A stretch of DNA of 7,544 nt, from the NCBI GenBank assembly GCA_019689615.1, contig JADGHD010000232.1:1-7544 (forward strand), written 5' to 3'. Source of the stretch: Frankia sp. (GTDB lineage: Bacteria; Actinomycetota; Actinomycetes; Frankiales; Frankiaceae). This document shows, piece by piece, positions 1 through 7,166 of the stretch. The notes under the pieces are model-generated. The model ran no database searches and was not told the DNA's origin. It was given only the letters and a program-made list of their open reading frames with translations. Both the position numbers and the translations under genes were made by a program. Numbering within the stretch: the first letter of the stretch is position 1; every line of letters starts with the position of its first letter.

Positions 1-412
1 CCGCCGGGGCCGCGCCGGGGCGGCCGGCGCGGGGGGGGGGCGCTGGGGGGGGCCCGGCGAGGTAGTAGACGGTTCCCCGCTCGATCCGGTGGATCCCCCT
101 CAGGCCGGCCGATGCCGCGATGTCGGAGGCCTTCGAGGACCACGGCGAGATCGTGCCGGGGCGGGGCAGCACCACCAGCCGTCGGCCAGTCCGCTCGCCG
201 GTGAACGGCTCGCCGTAGCTGAGCAGGCTGCGCAGCCGCCGCTCGCCGTCGTGGCCGAGGCCGTCCGGGCCGTCGGCGAGGTCCACGAAGTGCAGGTGCT
301 CCGCGGTCACGTCGGTGACCGTTGGCGCCACGGCCCGCAGCCGTGCCAGCAGCCGCCGCCGTCCCGGCGCCGTGAGCGCCGCAATGTCTCCGTACGTCTT
401 CATATCAACCAT
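1..412 (-). CDS. purL: Phosphoribosylformylglycinamidine (FGAM) synthase, large single-chain type PurL, N-terminal fragment
   Basis: PurL converts FGAR, ATP and glutamine to FGAM in de novo purine synthesis, in the cytoplasm. About 137 residues are visible; the gene runs off the left edge. The segment at residues 83-99, PRPGTISPWSSKASDIA, followed by GLRGIHRIERGTVYYLAG, is the hallmark of the N-terminal (PurS-like) part of the roughly 1300-residue gamma-proteobacterial/eukaryotic enzyme. The preceding TAEHLHFVDL and LLSYGEP also match that family. The start ATG at 412 is chosen because GGAG lies 13 bases upstream (426-429); a second in-frame ATG at 403 is 22 bases from it. From about residue 119 the frame becomes a Pro/Ala/Arg-rich run encoded by G homopolymers, unlike the family, and may be low-quality sequence at the edge. 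Most actinomycetes use separate PurS, PurQ and small PurL, so this type is unusual here. Family call is strong; whether the full gene is intact is unknown. Confidence 0.85.
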   Translation of the reverse strand, partial: MVDMKTYGDIAALTAPGRRRLLARLRAVAPTVTDVTAEHLHFVDLADGPDGLGHDGERRLRSLLSYGEPFTGERTGRRLVVLPRPGTISPWSSKASDIAASAGLRGIHRIERGTVYYLAGPPPAPPPRAGRPGAAPA

Positions 413-553
413 TCGCGAGTGGTCGCTCCGTGACACCGGTAACACCGGCGCACGGCGGCCCGGAAGCAGCCGCGGCTATCCTATCCCGCCGCTGTTTCCG
501 GGCAGCCCGCGATGGTCCGCCGATCGTCTGGCATGTTTCCCGGACCGATTTCC

Positions 554-571
554 CGGGCCTTTCAGGGCCCG
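554..571 (-). terminator. Weak hairpin after the luciferase-like oxidoreductase gene
   Basis: CGGGCC and GGCCCG form a perfect 6-bp stem around a 6-base loop, 10 bases past the stop codon of the upstream minus-strand gene and ahead of purL. There is no U-tract, so it would be an actinomycete-style GC hairpin at best. The rest of this gap (413-553) should hold the purL promoter; no convincing -35/-10 pair is visible there. Confidence 0.3.
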
Positions 572-580
572 CCAATCACG

Positions 581-1486
581 TCAGGAAAGATGGGTCCCGC
601 CGAAGGCCTCGAGGAAGTCGACGGTGGCCTCGAGCGAGCGGCTGTGGCAGCTGACGAGGGTCCAGGTGATACCGGCCTTCTCCATGTCCGCCCAGGCCTC
701 GCGGTGGCGGTCCGGGTCCTTCGTCGGCTCGGTCTCGATGGACCGGTCGTGGTAGTGGCACAGGAAGTCGAGCGGCTCGGTGCGCCCTGCCTCGTCCGCT
801 GCCCGTTTGACCTCGGAGATCATCTCCGTGAGGTGCGCCAGATCCCTGATCTGGACGGTCCGGGTGGTGGCGGCCAGCGTGGCGTCACCGAGCATCGGCA
901 TCCAGCCCTGGGCCCGTTCGGCGACCCGCCGCCGGCTGAGCTTCGAGTTGCCGCCGATCCAGATCGGAATCGGGTTCTGCACCGGCTTCGGCAGCGCGAC
1001 GATGTCCCGGGCCGAGAAATGCCGGCCCTCGTAGCTGAACGGCTCACCGCTCCAGTGCAGCGGGAGCACGTCGAGCACCTCGTCGAAAAGTGCGTTGCGC
1101 TCGTTCATGTCGACGCCGAGCGCGTAGAACTCGGATTTCTGGTAGCCCGTGCCGAGTCCGAGAATCAGCCGGCCGTTCGACACCTTGTCGACGGTCGCGG
1201 CCGCCTTGGCGAGAACGAACGGGTTCCTGTACGGAGCGACGACGAGATTCGTCAGCAACCGCAGGCGGCTGGTCGCCGCGGCCGCGGCCCCGAGCGCGAC
1301 GAACGGGTCGAGGCTCTGGTGCCCGCCCGCGGCCAGCCACTTCGCGCCAGGTGCCGGGTGGTCGGTGACCGAGATCCCGTCGAACCCGACCCGCTCGGCG
1401 GCCGCCGCCACCTCCTGGATCGGGCCGGCGTCGAGCATGTCGCCCTCGAGGCCGTTGGTCTCCGGGTAGTGGAAGATGAAGCGCAT
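581..1486 (-). CDS. LLM-class (luciferase-like) oxidoreductase, probably F420-dependent, TIGR03619-like
   Basis: A 301-residue TIM-barrel oxidoreductase of the bacterial luciferase-like family, where F420H2 or FMNH2 donates hydride to an organic substrate; the substrate cannot be read from the sequence. Seen: N-terminal strand MRFIFHYPET, EVAAAAERVGFDGISVTDHP (residues about 25-44, first helix and the cofactor-side TDH), LRLLTNLVVAPYRNPFVLAK (about 76-95), the typical VDKVSNGRLILGLGTGY, a phosphate-site-like RHFSARDI, then KPVQNPIPIWIGGNS, and a short C-terminal helix. Length is normal for the family. The ATG at 1486 is preferred over an upstream GTG at 1552 because GAGGTGA sits directly before it and homology starts at this Met. 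The MDR dehydrogenase gene lies 159 bp upstream on the same strand; co-transcription is possible but not shown. F420 use is inferred from the family and the actinomycete host, since FMN enzymes share the fold. Confidence 0.88.
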   Translation of the reverse strand: MRFIFHYPETNGLEGDMLDAGPIQEVAAAAERVGFDGISVTDHPAPGAKWLAAGGHQSLDPFVALGAAAAATSRLRLLTNLVVAPYRNPFVLAKAAATVDKVSNGRLILGLGTGYQKSEFYALGVDMNERNALFDEVLDVLPLHWSGEPFSYEGRHFSARDIVALPKPVQNPIPIWIGGNSKLSRRRVAERAQGWMPMLGDATLAATTRTVQIRDLAHLTEMISEVKRAADEAGRTEPLDFLCHYHDRSIETEPTKDPDRHREAWADMEKAGITWTLVSCHSRSLEATVDFLEAFGGTHLS

Positions 1487-1488
1487 CG

Positions 1489-1495
1489 TCACCTC
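1489..1495 (-). promoter_or_regulatory. Ribosome binding site deciding the start at 1486
   Basis: GAGGTGA on the minus strand, with GAGG 5 bases before ATG 1486. It supports the internal Met over the GTG at 1552, which has no comparable site. Confidence 0.7.
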
Positions 1496-1645
1496 GCCGC
1501 GTAGTGAAGCCGGGATGCAACGTACGTCGGCCTGTCGATCCCGAGCCACCATTGCTGCTGATCAGGCGGCCGCGTGCGGACCGTGCCCAGGCGGTCGAGG
1601 TGACGACCGCTCCGCCAGAACCCGCTTGCGCGCACCGGGTCCCGG

Positions 1646-2692
1646 TCAGCCGCCGGGCCCGCGGCCGATCTCGACGACCGTGCGGCCGACGGCTCGGCGG
1701 TGCTGGTGGTCGGCCAGCGCGGCGGCCGCATCGGCCAGGCTCACCCGGCGGCCGACGTGCGGCCGAATCGTCCCGGCCGCGACCAGGTCGAGCAGGTGGG
1801 CGTGCACCTCGTCCGCCGTCGCCCGGCCGAACGGGTTGAAGCCGAACTGGCGCATGACGGGGTCGACCTGGTCGACCCAGGCGAGCAGGACACCGACGAT
1901 CGAGAAGTTGCCGATGCAGGCCAGCCGCAGCGGCCGGCCGGTCATGCCGTTCTCCGGGTCGTCGTTGAAACCGACCGGGACGTAGCGGCCGTCCCGCGCG
2001 ACGCACGTCCAGGCCTTCCCGACGAACGACCCGCCGGCCAGGTCGTAGACGACGTCGGCGCCGGCATTGTCGGTAAGGCGCAGCACCGCCTGGGCGAAGT
2101 CATCCTCGGTGTGGTTGATGGCGTGCTCCGCACCCAGAGCACGGCACAGCCGCGCCTTCTCCTCGCTGCTCACGACGGCGAGAACCCGGGCGCCCAGCGC
2201 CCGGCCGTACTGGATCGCCGCCGTGCCCAGGCCGCTCGCCGCGGACAGCACCAGCAGCGTCTCGCCGGCGGTCAGCCGCGCCCGTTGGCCCAGCGCCAGG
2301 GCGCCGGTGTGGAACGGCAGGATGAACGCGGCCGCCTCGGCGTCGTCGAGCTCCGGCGGGGCGTCGAAGACCGAGACGGCCGGCGCGATGGCGTACTCGG
2401 CGAGCCCGCCGAGCGCGTCCTGAGTGATCGCGACGACCCGCCGGCCCAGCCAGGCCTCGGCGCCGTCGCCGGCCGCGTCGACCACCCCGCAGGCGTCCAT
2501 GCCCAGCGTGAACGGCGGCGGCGTCGGCACCGAGACCAGCCCGCCCCGGCAGCGATGGATGTCGTTGAAGTTGAGGGAGCCCGCGCCGGTCCGGATCCGC
2601 ACCTGTCCGGGCCCGGGCTCCGGTAAGTCGATGTCGACGACGTCGAGAACCTTTACCGGGTCGCCGTGCTCCAGCACGCGCAGCGCCTTCAT
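1646..2692 (-). CDS. Zinc-independent MDR dehydrogenase / NADPH:quinone oxidoreductase-like protein
   Basis: A 348-residue medium-chain dehydrogenase/reductase that would reduce a quinone, enone or similar carbonyl compound with NAD(P)H in the cytoplasm. Seen: N-terminal GroES-like domain with the quinone-oxidoreductase signature SLNFNDIHRCRGG (residues about 38-50) and PFTLGMDACGVV; then the Rossmann domain with ETLLVLSAASGLGTAAIQYGRALGARVLAV, which contains the AASGLG dinucleotide loop. The GHE/Cys catalytic zinc motif and the four-cysteine structural zinc loop of true alcohol dehydrogenases are absent. The C-terminal VSLADAAAALADHQHRRAVGRTVVEI matches the usual MDR end. The ATG at 2692 is chosen over a GTG at 2755 because GGAAGGGG lies 5 bases before it and homology begins at MKALRVLEHG. 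A nested inverted repeat at 2721-2757 could regulate it. Substrate unknown. Confidence 0.9.
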   Translation of the reverse strand: MKALRVLEHGDPVKVLDVVDIDLPEPGPGQVRIRTGAGSLNFNDIHRCRGGLVSVPTPPPFTLGMDACGVVDAAGDGAEAWLGRRVVAITQDALGGLAEYAIAPAVSVFDAPPELDDAEAAAFILPFHTGALALGQRARLTAGETLLVLSAASGLGTAAIQYGRALGARVLAVVSSEEKARLCRALGAEHAINHTEDDFAQAVLRLTDNAGADVVYDLAGGSFVGKAWTCVARDGRYVPVGFNDDPENGMTGRPLRLACIGNFSIVGVLLAWVDQVDPVMRQFGFNPFGRATADEVHAHLLDLVAAGTIRPHVGRRVSLADAAAALADHQHRRAVGRTVVEIGRGPGG

Positions 2693-2697
2693 TACCG

Positions 2698-2705
2698 CCC
2701 CTTCC
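2698..2705 (-). promoter_or_regulatory. Ribosome binding site deciding the start at 2692
   Basis: GGAAGGGG on the minus strand, 5 bases before ATG 2692. It argues against the 21-residue N-terminal extension from the GTG at 2755. Confidence 0.6.
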
Positions 2706-2720
2706 GTCCGCTGCCGTCGG

Positions 2721-2757
2721 GTGTGTGCCGTGACCGTAACGGCGAGACGGCGCACAC
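2721..2757. promoter_or_regulatory. Nested inverted repeat, candidate operator of the MDR dehydrogenase gene
   Basis: Outer arms GTGTGTGCCGT (2721-2731) and ACGGCGCACAC (2747-2757) are complementary at 10 of 11 positions across a 15-base spacer. Inside the spacer a second dyad, CCGT-A-ACGG (2734-2742), has almost the same centre. It lies 29-65 bases upstream of the ATG on the minus strand, a normal place for a repressor site. The binding protein is unknown. Confidence 0.45.
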
Positions 2758-2890
2758 GCGCGCAATGCCAGCACAGGCGGCGGGCGAGGACCCGGGACGG
2801 CCGCGTTCACCGGCCGGCTTTGAGCGCTCACCAGCTCGGGCCGACGCGCCCGCGGTGCGCACCGGGATCGCCGCGCTCCGCGGTGTCGCT

Positions 2891-2979
2891 GATTGCGCGC
2901 CGCCCGCGCGGTCCGCGCGTCCGGGTACGGGCCGACGTCGAAAGCGACAACGATTGCGCGCCGCCCAAGCGGTCCGCGC
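2891..2979. repeat. Two copies of a 28-bp direct repeat, 61 bp apart
   Basis: Copies at 2891-2918 and 2952-2979 agree at 26 of 28 positions; both begin GATTGCGCGCCGCCC and end GCGGTCCGCGC, and they differ only at two adjacent bases (GC versus AA) in the middle. The start-to-start distance of 61 bp is close to six helical turns. The copies are flanked by a 7-bp inverted pair, TGTCGCT at 2884-2890 and AGCGACA at 2943-2949. They lie 118-206 bp before the UvrA-like start, so they could be paired regulator sites or a local duplication. Confidence 0.6.
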
Positions 2980-3023
2980 CCGGCGCCGACCGGTACTGCC
3001 CGTCCGCATACGAGCTGGCTACG

Positions 3024-3037
3024 CGTCCGGGCGGACG
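3024..3037. promoter_or_regulatory. GC dyad upstream of the UvrA-like gene
   Basis: CGTCCG-GG-CGGACG is a perfect 6-2-6 inverted repeat ending 59 bp before ATG 3097. Its position suits an operator near the promoter, but short GC palindromes are common in DNA of this composition. Confidence 0.3.
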
Positions 3038-3096
3038 GACTACCGTACGTGAGCTGCGGTCAGAACCTGTCCGCTGTGGCAGTTATGGTGGCCGGC

Positions 3097-5379
<2,283 letters not shown>

Positions 5380-5399
5380 CCGCATGGGATCCGGGGTTG

Positions 5400-5426
5400 C
5401 GCGCCGAGGCCGCGCTGCGCGGCGCG
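5400..5426. terminator. GC-rich hairpin between convergent genes
   Basis: GCCGCG-CTG-CGCGGC (5409-5423) is a perfect 6-bp hairpin; an alternative longer pairing uses CGCGCC (5400-5405) with GGCGCG (5421-5426). It sits in the 84-bp gap between the UvrA-like stop and the GNAT stop, so it could end transcripts from both sides. A second dyad, CCGGCC-A-GGCCGG, lies at 5450-5462. Neither has a U-tract, which is common in actinomycetes. Confidence 0.45.
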
Positions 5427-5463
5427 GGACCACGCACACGGCGGCGTCGCCGGCCAGGCCGGG

Positions 5464-5790
5464 TTACGCCGGGTCGGCCGGCGCCGTCCAGTCCGGGTCG
5501 ACGAGGTCGGCGTACTCGGGGTGCCGGCTGATCCAGCCACGGATGAACGGGCAGGCCGGCCGGACCAGCAGGCCTCGGCGGCGGGCGTCGTCGAGCACGC
5601 CGCGGGCGACGGCGCCGCCGAGCCCCTGCCCCTCGAAGGCCGGCTCGGTCTCGGTGTGCAGGAAGGTGATCACGCCCGCCGGTCTGAGCGAGTACGTCAC
5701 CAGGGCGGCGAGCGCACCGTCCACGGTCAGCTCGAACCGATGGCTGTTCGTGTTGTCCACCAGCGCCCGCTCGCCCACGCCCACGCACAT
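5464..5790 (-). CDS. Small GNAT-family N-acetyltransferase (PF14542 / COG2388 type)
   Basis: A 108-residue minimal GCN5-like acetyltransferase. Seen: NSHRFELTVDGALAALVTYSL (first strands), VITFLHTETEPAFEGQGLGGAVARGVL (the HTEV-like strand, and the GQGLGG acetyl-CoA pyrophosphate loop followed by its helix), then RPACPFIRGWISRHPEYADLV, matching the conserved CPF...HPEY tail whose cysteine is conserved in this subfamily. Length is normal. Acceptor substrate unknown. The start is uncertain: ATG 5790 gives a family-like N-terminus but has only a poorly spaced GGCAGG before it; GTG 5844 adds 18 residues and has GGGA 8 bases upstream. The gene follows the HxlR regulator on the same strand with 27-81 bp between them, so they probably form an operon. 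TAA stop. Confidence 0.85.
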   Translation of the reverse strand: MCVGVGERALVDNTNSHRFELTVDGALAALVTYSLRPAGVITFLHTETEPAFEGQGLGGAVARGVLDDARRRGLLVRPACPFIRGWISRHPEYADLVDPDWTAPADPA

Positions 5791-5871
5791 CCTGCCGGCG
5801 CCAGCCAGCTGACGCGCTCGGTCATCCCCTGGCCGAGGGAACACCGCGGCGATCCCGGCTCATCCCAACCG

Positions 5872-6270
5872 TCAGGGCTCGTCGCGGGCGCGGGTCGCCG
5901 AGCCGCGCGGTACGCGCTGCCGCGGGCTGAGCGCCAGCCATTCCCGCGACCAGGCGTCCAGCGGCTCGAGCAGTCCGAGCAGCCGGCGGCCGTGGCTGGT
6001 GAGCCGGTACTCGCCCACCTCGTCGACCTCGATCAGCCCGGCCTCCCGCAGCTCGCGGGCGCGCTGCGACAGCTGCGCCGACGGCGCCTCGACCGCGGCG
6101 CCGAGCGCGCTGAACGACCTCGGCGCGGCCCGCAGGCTCCAGAAGATCTCCAGGCTGTGCCGCCGGCCGAGCAGGTCGAGCAGTGCGGCCAGCGGCAGGT
6201 CGACGCCGGCCGCGCCGCCGGAACGGGCCGCTCGCCCGGCCGCGGCGCGCTGCGCTGACGAGCGGCTCAT
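5872..6270 (-). CDS. HxlR-family winged-helix transcriptional regulator, cysteine-free
   Basis: A 132-residue regulator. The HxlR domain spans residues about 24-115: LAALLDLLGRRHSLEIFWSLRAAPRSFSAL (entry helix and first HTH helix), then EAPSAQLSQRARELREAGLIEV (recognition helix region), the short wing GEYRLTSHGRRLL, and the dimerisation helix EPLDAWSREWLA. The first 20 residues are Ser/Arg/Ala-rich and probably disordered. The N-terminal cysteine that serves as redox sensor in YodB/QorR/HypR-type members is missing, and the protein has no cysteine at all, so a thiol switch is excluded. ATG 6270 has no purine-rich site of its own, but it overlaps the TGA of a candidate 22-codon leader ORF (ATGA), suggesting translational coupling. 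A perfect inverted repeat at 6370-6387 is a candidate operator. It heads a probable operon with the GNAT gene. Confidence 0.87.
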   Translation of the reverse strand: MSRSSAQRAAAGRAARSGGAAGVDLPLAALLDLLGRRHSLEIFWSLRAAPRSFSALGAAVEAPSAQLSQRARELREAGLIEVDEVGEYRLTSHGRRLLGLLEPLDAWSREWLALSPRQRVPRGSATRARDEP

Positions 6271-6335
6271 CGGACGGCGACGACTGGGGCCGGGGCCGTG
6301 CCGATGGCCGACCTGATGCCGTTCGGGTGGTCCAT
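6267..6335 (-). CDS. Candidate 22-residue leader ORF coupled to the HxlR gene
   Basis: ATG 6335 is preceded by TGGAGGGC, giving GGAGG 2 bases before the start, tighter than ideal. The peptide begins MDHPNGIRSAIG and ends PVVAVR. Its TGA (6269-6267) shares ATGA with the ATG of the regulator. Because the regulator lacks its own ribosome site, this ORF may deliver ribosomes to it. It is in a different frame from the regulator and matches no family I recognise. It may be a chance ORF; the overlap and ribosome site are the only support. Confidence 0.4.
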   Translation of the reverse strand: MDHPNGIRSAIGTAPAPVVAVR

Positions 6336-6369
6336 GCCCTCCAGCGTGCCCCGCCCACCGAACAGACAG

Positions 6370-6387
6370 TGACGCACGCCTGCGTCA
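6370..6387. promoter_or_regulatory. Perfect 7-4-7 inverted repeat, candidate operator of the HxlR-GNAT operon
   Basis: TGACGCA-CGCC-TGCGTCA has fully complementary arms. It lies 35 bp upstream of the leader ATG and 100 bp upstream of the regulator ATG, where an autoregulatory HxlR dimer could bind. Binding by this protein is inferred from position and symmetry. Confidence 0.5.
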
Positions 6388-6455
6388 GCGTCCGGTATGC
6401 CCGGGCCAGTTGACCGCGGGCCACCGGCAACAATCAGCCAAGATCCACGGGATTG

Positions 6456-6752
6456 CTAGTGCGTCGGTGCCGGGCCGGCGCCGTTGGTGCTCGGCGCCGC
6501 GCCCGATGCCGCCAGGCGCGTGCTGTGCTCCGCGGCGCCGTCCGGGTGCGGGGACCCGCCGAAGGCCCGGCGGGTCCGCCGGTAGACCGCGCCGGCCTGG
6601 GCCGAGACGATCCCGGCCACGCTCTGAACCTCGGGACGATCCCACAGCAGCCGGGCCTGCCTGGTGATCTCGTCGTAGCTCTCCCGGCCCGCCCGGGTGC
6701 CGAGCAGGTAGCCGAGCCCAAAGGCCAGGGCGACCGAGGGGCGGATCCGCAT
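6456..6752 (-). CDS. Small YtxH-like protein with one N-terminal hydrophobic segment
   Basis: A 98-residue hypothetical protein. Residues 5-19 (PSVALAFGLGYLLGT) form one hydrophobic, glycine-containing segment followed by RAGRESYDEITRQARLLWDRPEVQ, the GYxxGxRAGRExYxxI pattern of actinobacterial YtxH-like small proteins. An amphipathic helix with QAGAVYRRTRRAF follows, and the last 35 residues are a Ser/Pro/Ala/Gly-rich tail. It is probably membrane-attached with a cytoplasmic helix; function unknown. ATG 6752 has GGGAGG 4 bases upstream; an ORF extended to 6878 has an Arg/Pro-rich N-terminus and no family support. Two palindromes (6829-6840 and 6844-6859) lie upstream. TAG stop. The HxlR operon starts about 120 bp downstream on the same strand. 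Confidence 0.75.
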   Translation of the reverse strand: MRIRPSVALAFGLGYLLGTRAGRESYDEITRQARLLWDRPEVQSVAGIVSAQAGAVYRRTRRAFGGSPHPDGAAEHSTRLAASGAAPSTNGAGPAPTH

Positions 6753-6756
6753 GCTG

Positions 6757-6762
6757 CCTCCC
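6757..6762 (-). promoter_or_regulatory. Ribosome binding site deciding the start at 6752
   Basis: GGGAGG on the minus strand, 4 bases before ATG 6752. It is one of the best ribosome sites in the window and fixes the start of the YtxH-like protein. Confidence 0.7.
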
Positions 6763-6828
6763 TGCGCTGGGTAGGTCGTCCGGCGGTGCGGGCCACCGGG
6801 AGCGGGCTGGAACGCGCGACCCGGCGCC

Positions 6829-6859
6829 CGGTGACCACCGGTTGGGCCAACGTTGGCCC
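6829..6859. promoter_or_regulatory. Two adjacent palindromes upstream of the YtxH-like gene
   Basis: GGGCCAACGTTGGCCC (6844-6859) is a perfect 16-bp palindrome with the central AACGTT seen in many LacI-family operators. Three bases away lies CGGTG-AC-CACCG (6829-6840), a perfect 5-2-5 dyad. They are 77-107 bp upstream of the minus-strand ATG. No LacI-type gene is in the window, so the regulator is unknown. Confidence 0.4.
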
Positions 6860-6976
6860 GCCGCGCATGGGGCTGCAACGAGTACTACCCCGAAGCCACG
6901 CCCCCATGAACCTCAGGTAGGCTGACAGCCGTCAGGTGCAGCACCACATGATCACTACAGGCACCACCCGGTCCTG

Positions 6977-6982
6977 TATGGT
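6977..6982 (+). promoter_or_regulatory. Possible -10 element of the tRNA-Asn promoter
   Basis: TATGGT fits the actinomycete TANNNT -10 pattern and lies 22 bases before the mature tRNA, giving a leader of about 15 bases. The matching -35 (around 6953-6959, ACTACA-like) is weak. Confidence 0.35.
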
Positions 6983-7004
6983 TCATGACGGCCGTCGCGC
7001 CCGA

Positions 7005-7077
7005 TCCCGCGTAGCTCAATTGGCAGAGCAGCCGGCTGTTAACCGGCAGGTTATAGGTTCGAGTCCTATCGCGGGAG
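7005..7077 (+). tRNA. tRNA-Asn (anticodon GTT)
   Basis: A full cloverleaf can be drawn: acceptor TCCCGCG/CGCGGGA (7005-7011 with 7070-7076), D stem GCTC/GAGC with loop AATTGGCA, anticodon stem GCCGG/CCGGC with loop CTGTTAA (anticodon GTT at 7038-7040, U33 and A37 present), variable region AGGTT, T stem ATAGG/CCTAT with loop TTCGAGT, and discriminator G at 7077. CCA is not encoded; the following bases are CCC. The nearby excisionase-like gene suggests this tRNA may serve as an attachment site. Confidence 0.97.
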
Positions 7078-7086
7078 CCCCTACCA

Positions 7087-7149
7087 GGCGAAACGCCGGA
7101 CGAGTGATCTACTTTTCTAGATCATCCCGCATTCCCCGCGCTTTGCGCG
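7087..7149. terminator. Three tandem hairpins between tRNA-Asn and the Xis-like gene
   Basis: In 63 bp there are GGCG-AAA-CGCC (7087-7097), the AT-rich perfect inverted repeat TGATCTA-CTTTTC-TAGATCA (7105-7124) and CGCGC-TTT-GCGCG (7137-7149). They lie just past the 3' ends of two convergent genes, so bidirectional termination is the simplest reading. The middle repeat is AT-rich, unlike its surroundings, and could instead be a protein-binding or recombination site. Confidence 0.45.
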
Positions 7150-7166
7150 AGCCAGGGTAACCGGCG

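Larger units (their letters stand above)
2693..3096. other. Divergent intergenic region between the MDR dehydrogenase and the UvrA-like gene
   Basis: About 400 bp without a convincing gene. It holds, left to right, the dehydrogenase ribosome site, a nested inverted repeat (2721-2757), two copies of a 28-bp direct repeat (2891-2979) and a 6-2-6 GC dyad (3024-3037). The frame of the UvrA-like gene stays open back to 2893, but the added residues are Arg/Pro/Ala-rich, match no part of UvrA and cross the direct repeat, so this is treated as regulatory DNA. No clear -35/-10 pair is visible for either gene. Confidence 0.6.

Noticed and set aside
512..1504. 330-residue plus-strand frame over the luciferase-like gene
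   Set aside because: Shadow of the minus-strand oxidoreductase, which has clear family motifs and a good ribosome site.
1634..1646. ACCGGG-T-CCCGGT dyad at the dehydrogenase stop as a terminator
   Set aside because: The one-base centre leaves no proper loop, and there is no U-tract; short GC palindromes are expected at this composition.
1700..2626. 308-residue plus-strand frame over the dehydrogenase gene
   Set aside because: Antisense shadow, rich in Arg/Gly/Asp with no recognisable domain.
2891..2979. CRISPR-like array from the two 28-bp repeats
   Set aside because: Only two copies, extremely GC-rich, and no cas genes or third repeat nearby.
2893..3096. 68-residue N-terminal extension of the UvrA-like protein
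   Set aside because: Arg/Pro/Ala-rich, no UvrA homology, and it reads through the 28-bp direct repeat. UvrA homology begins right after ATG 3097.
5822..6433. 203-residue minus-strand frame overlapping the HxlR and GNAT genes
   Set aside because: Out of frame with the HxlR domain; Arg/Pro/Ala-rich low-complexity translation.
6434..6907. 157-residue minus-strand frame over the YtxH-like gene
   Set aside because: Different frame, no hydrophobic segment or motif. The 6752 start has the better ribosome site and family match.
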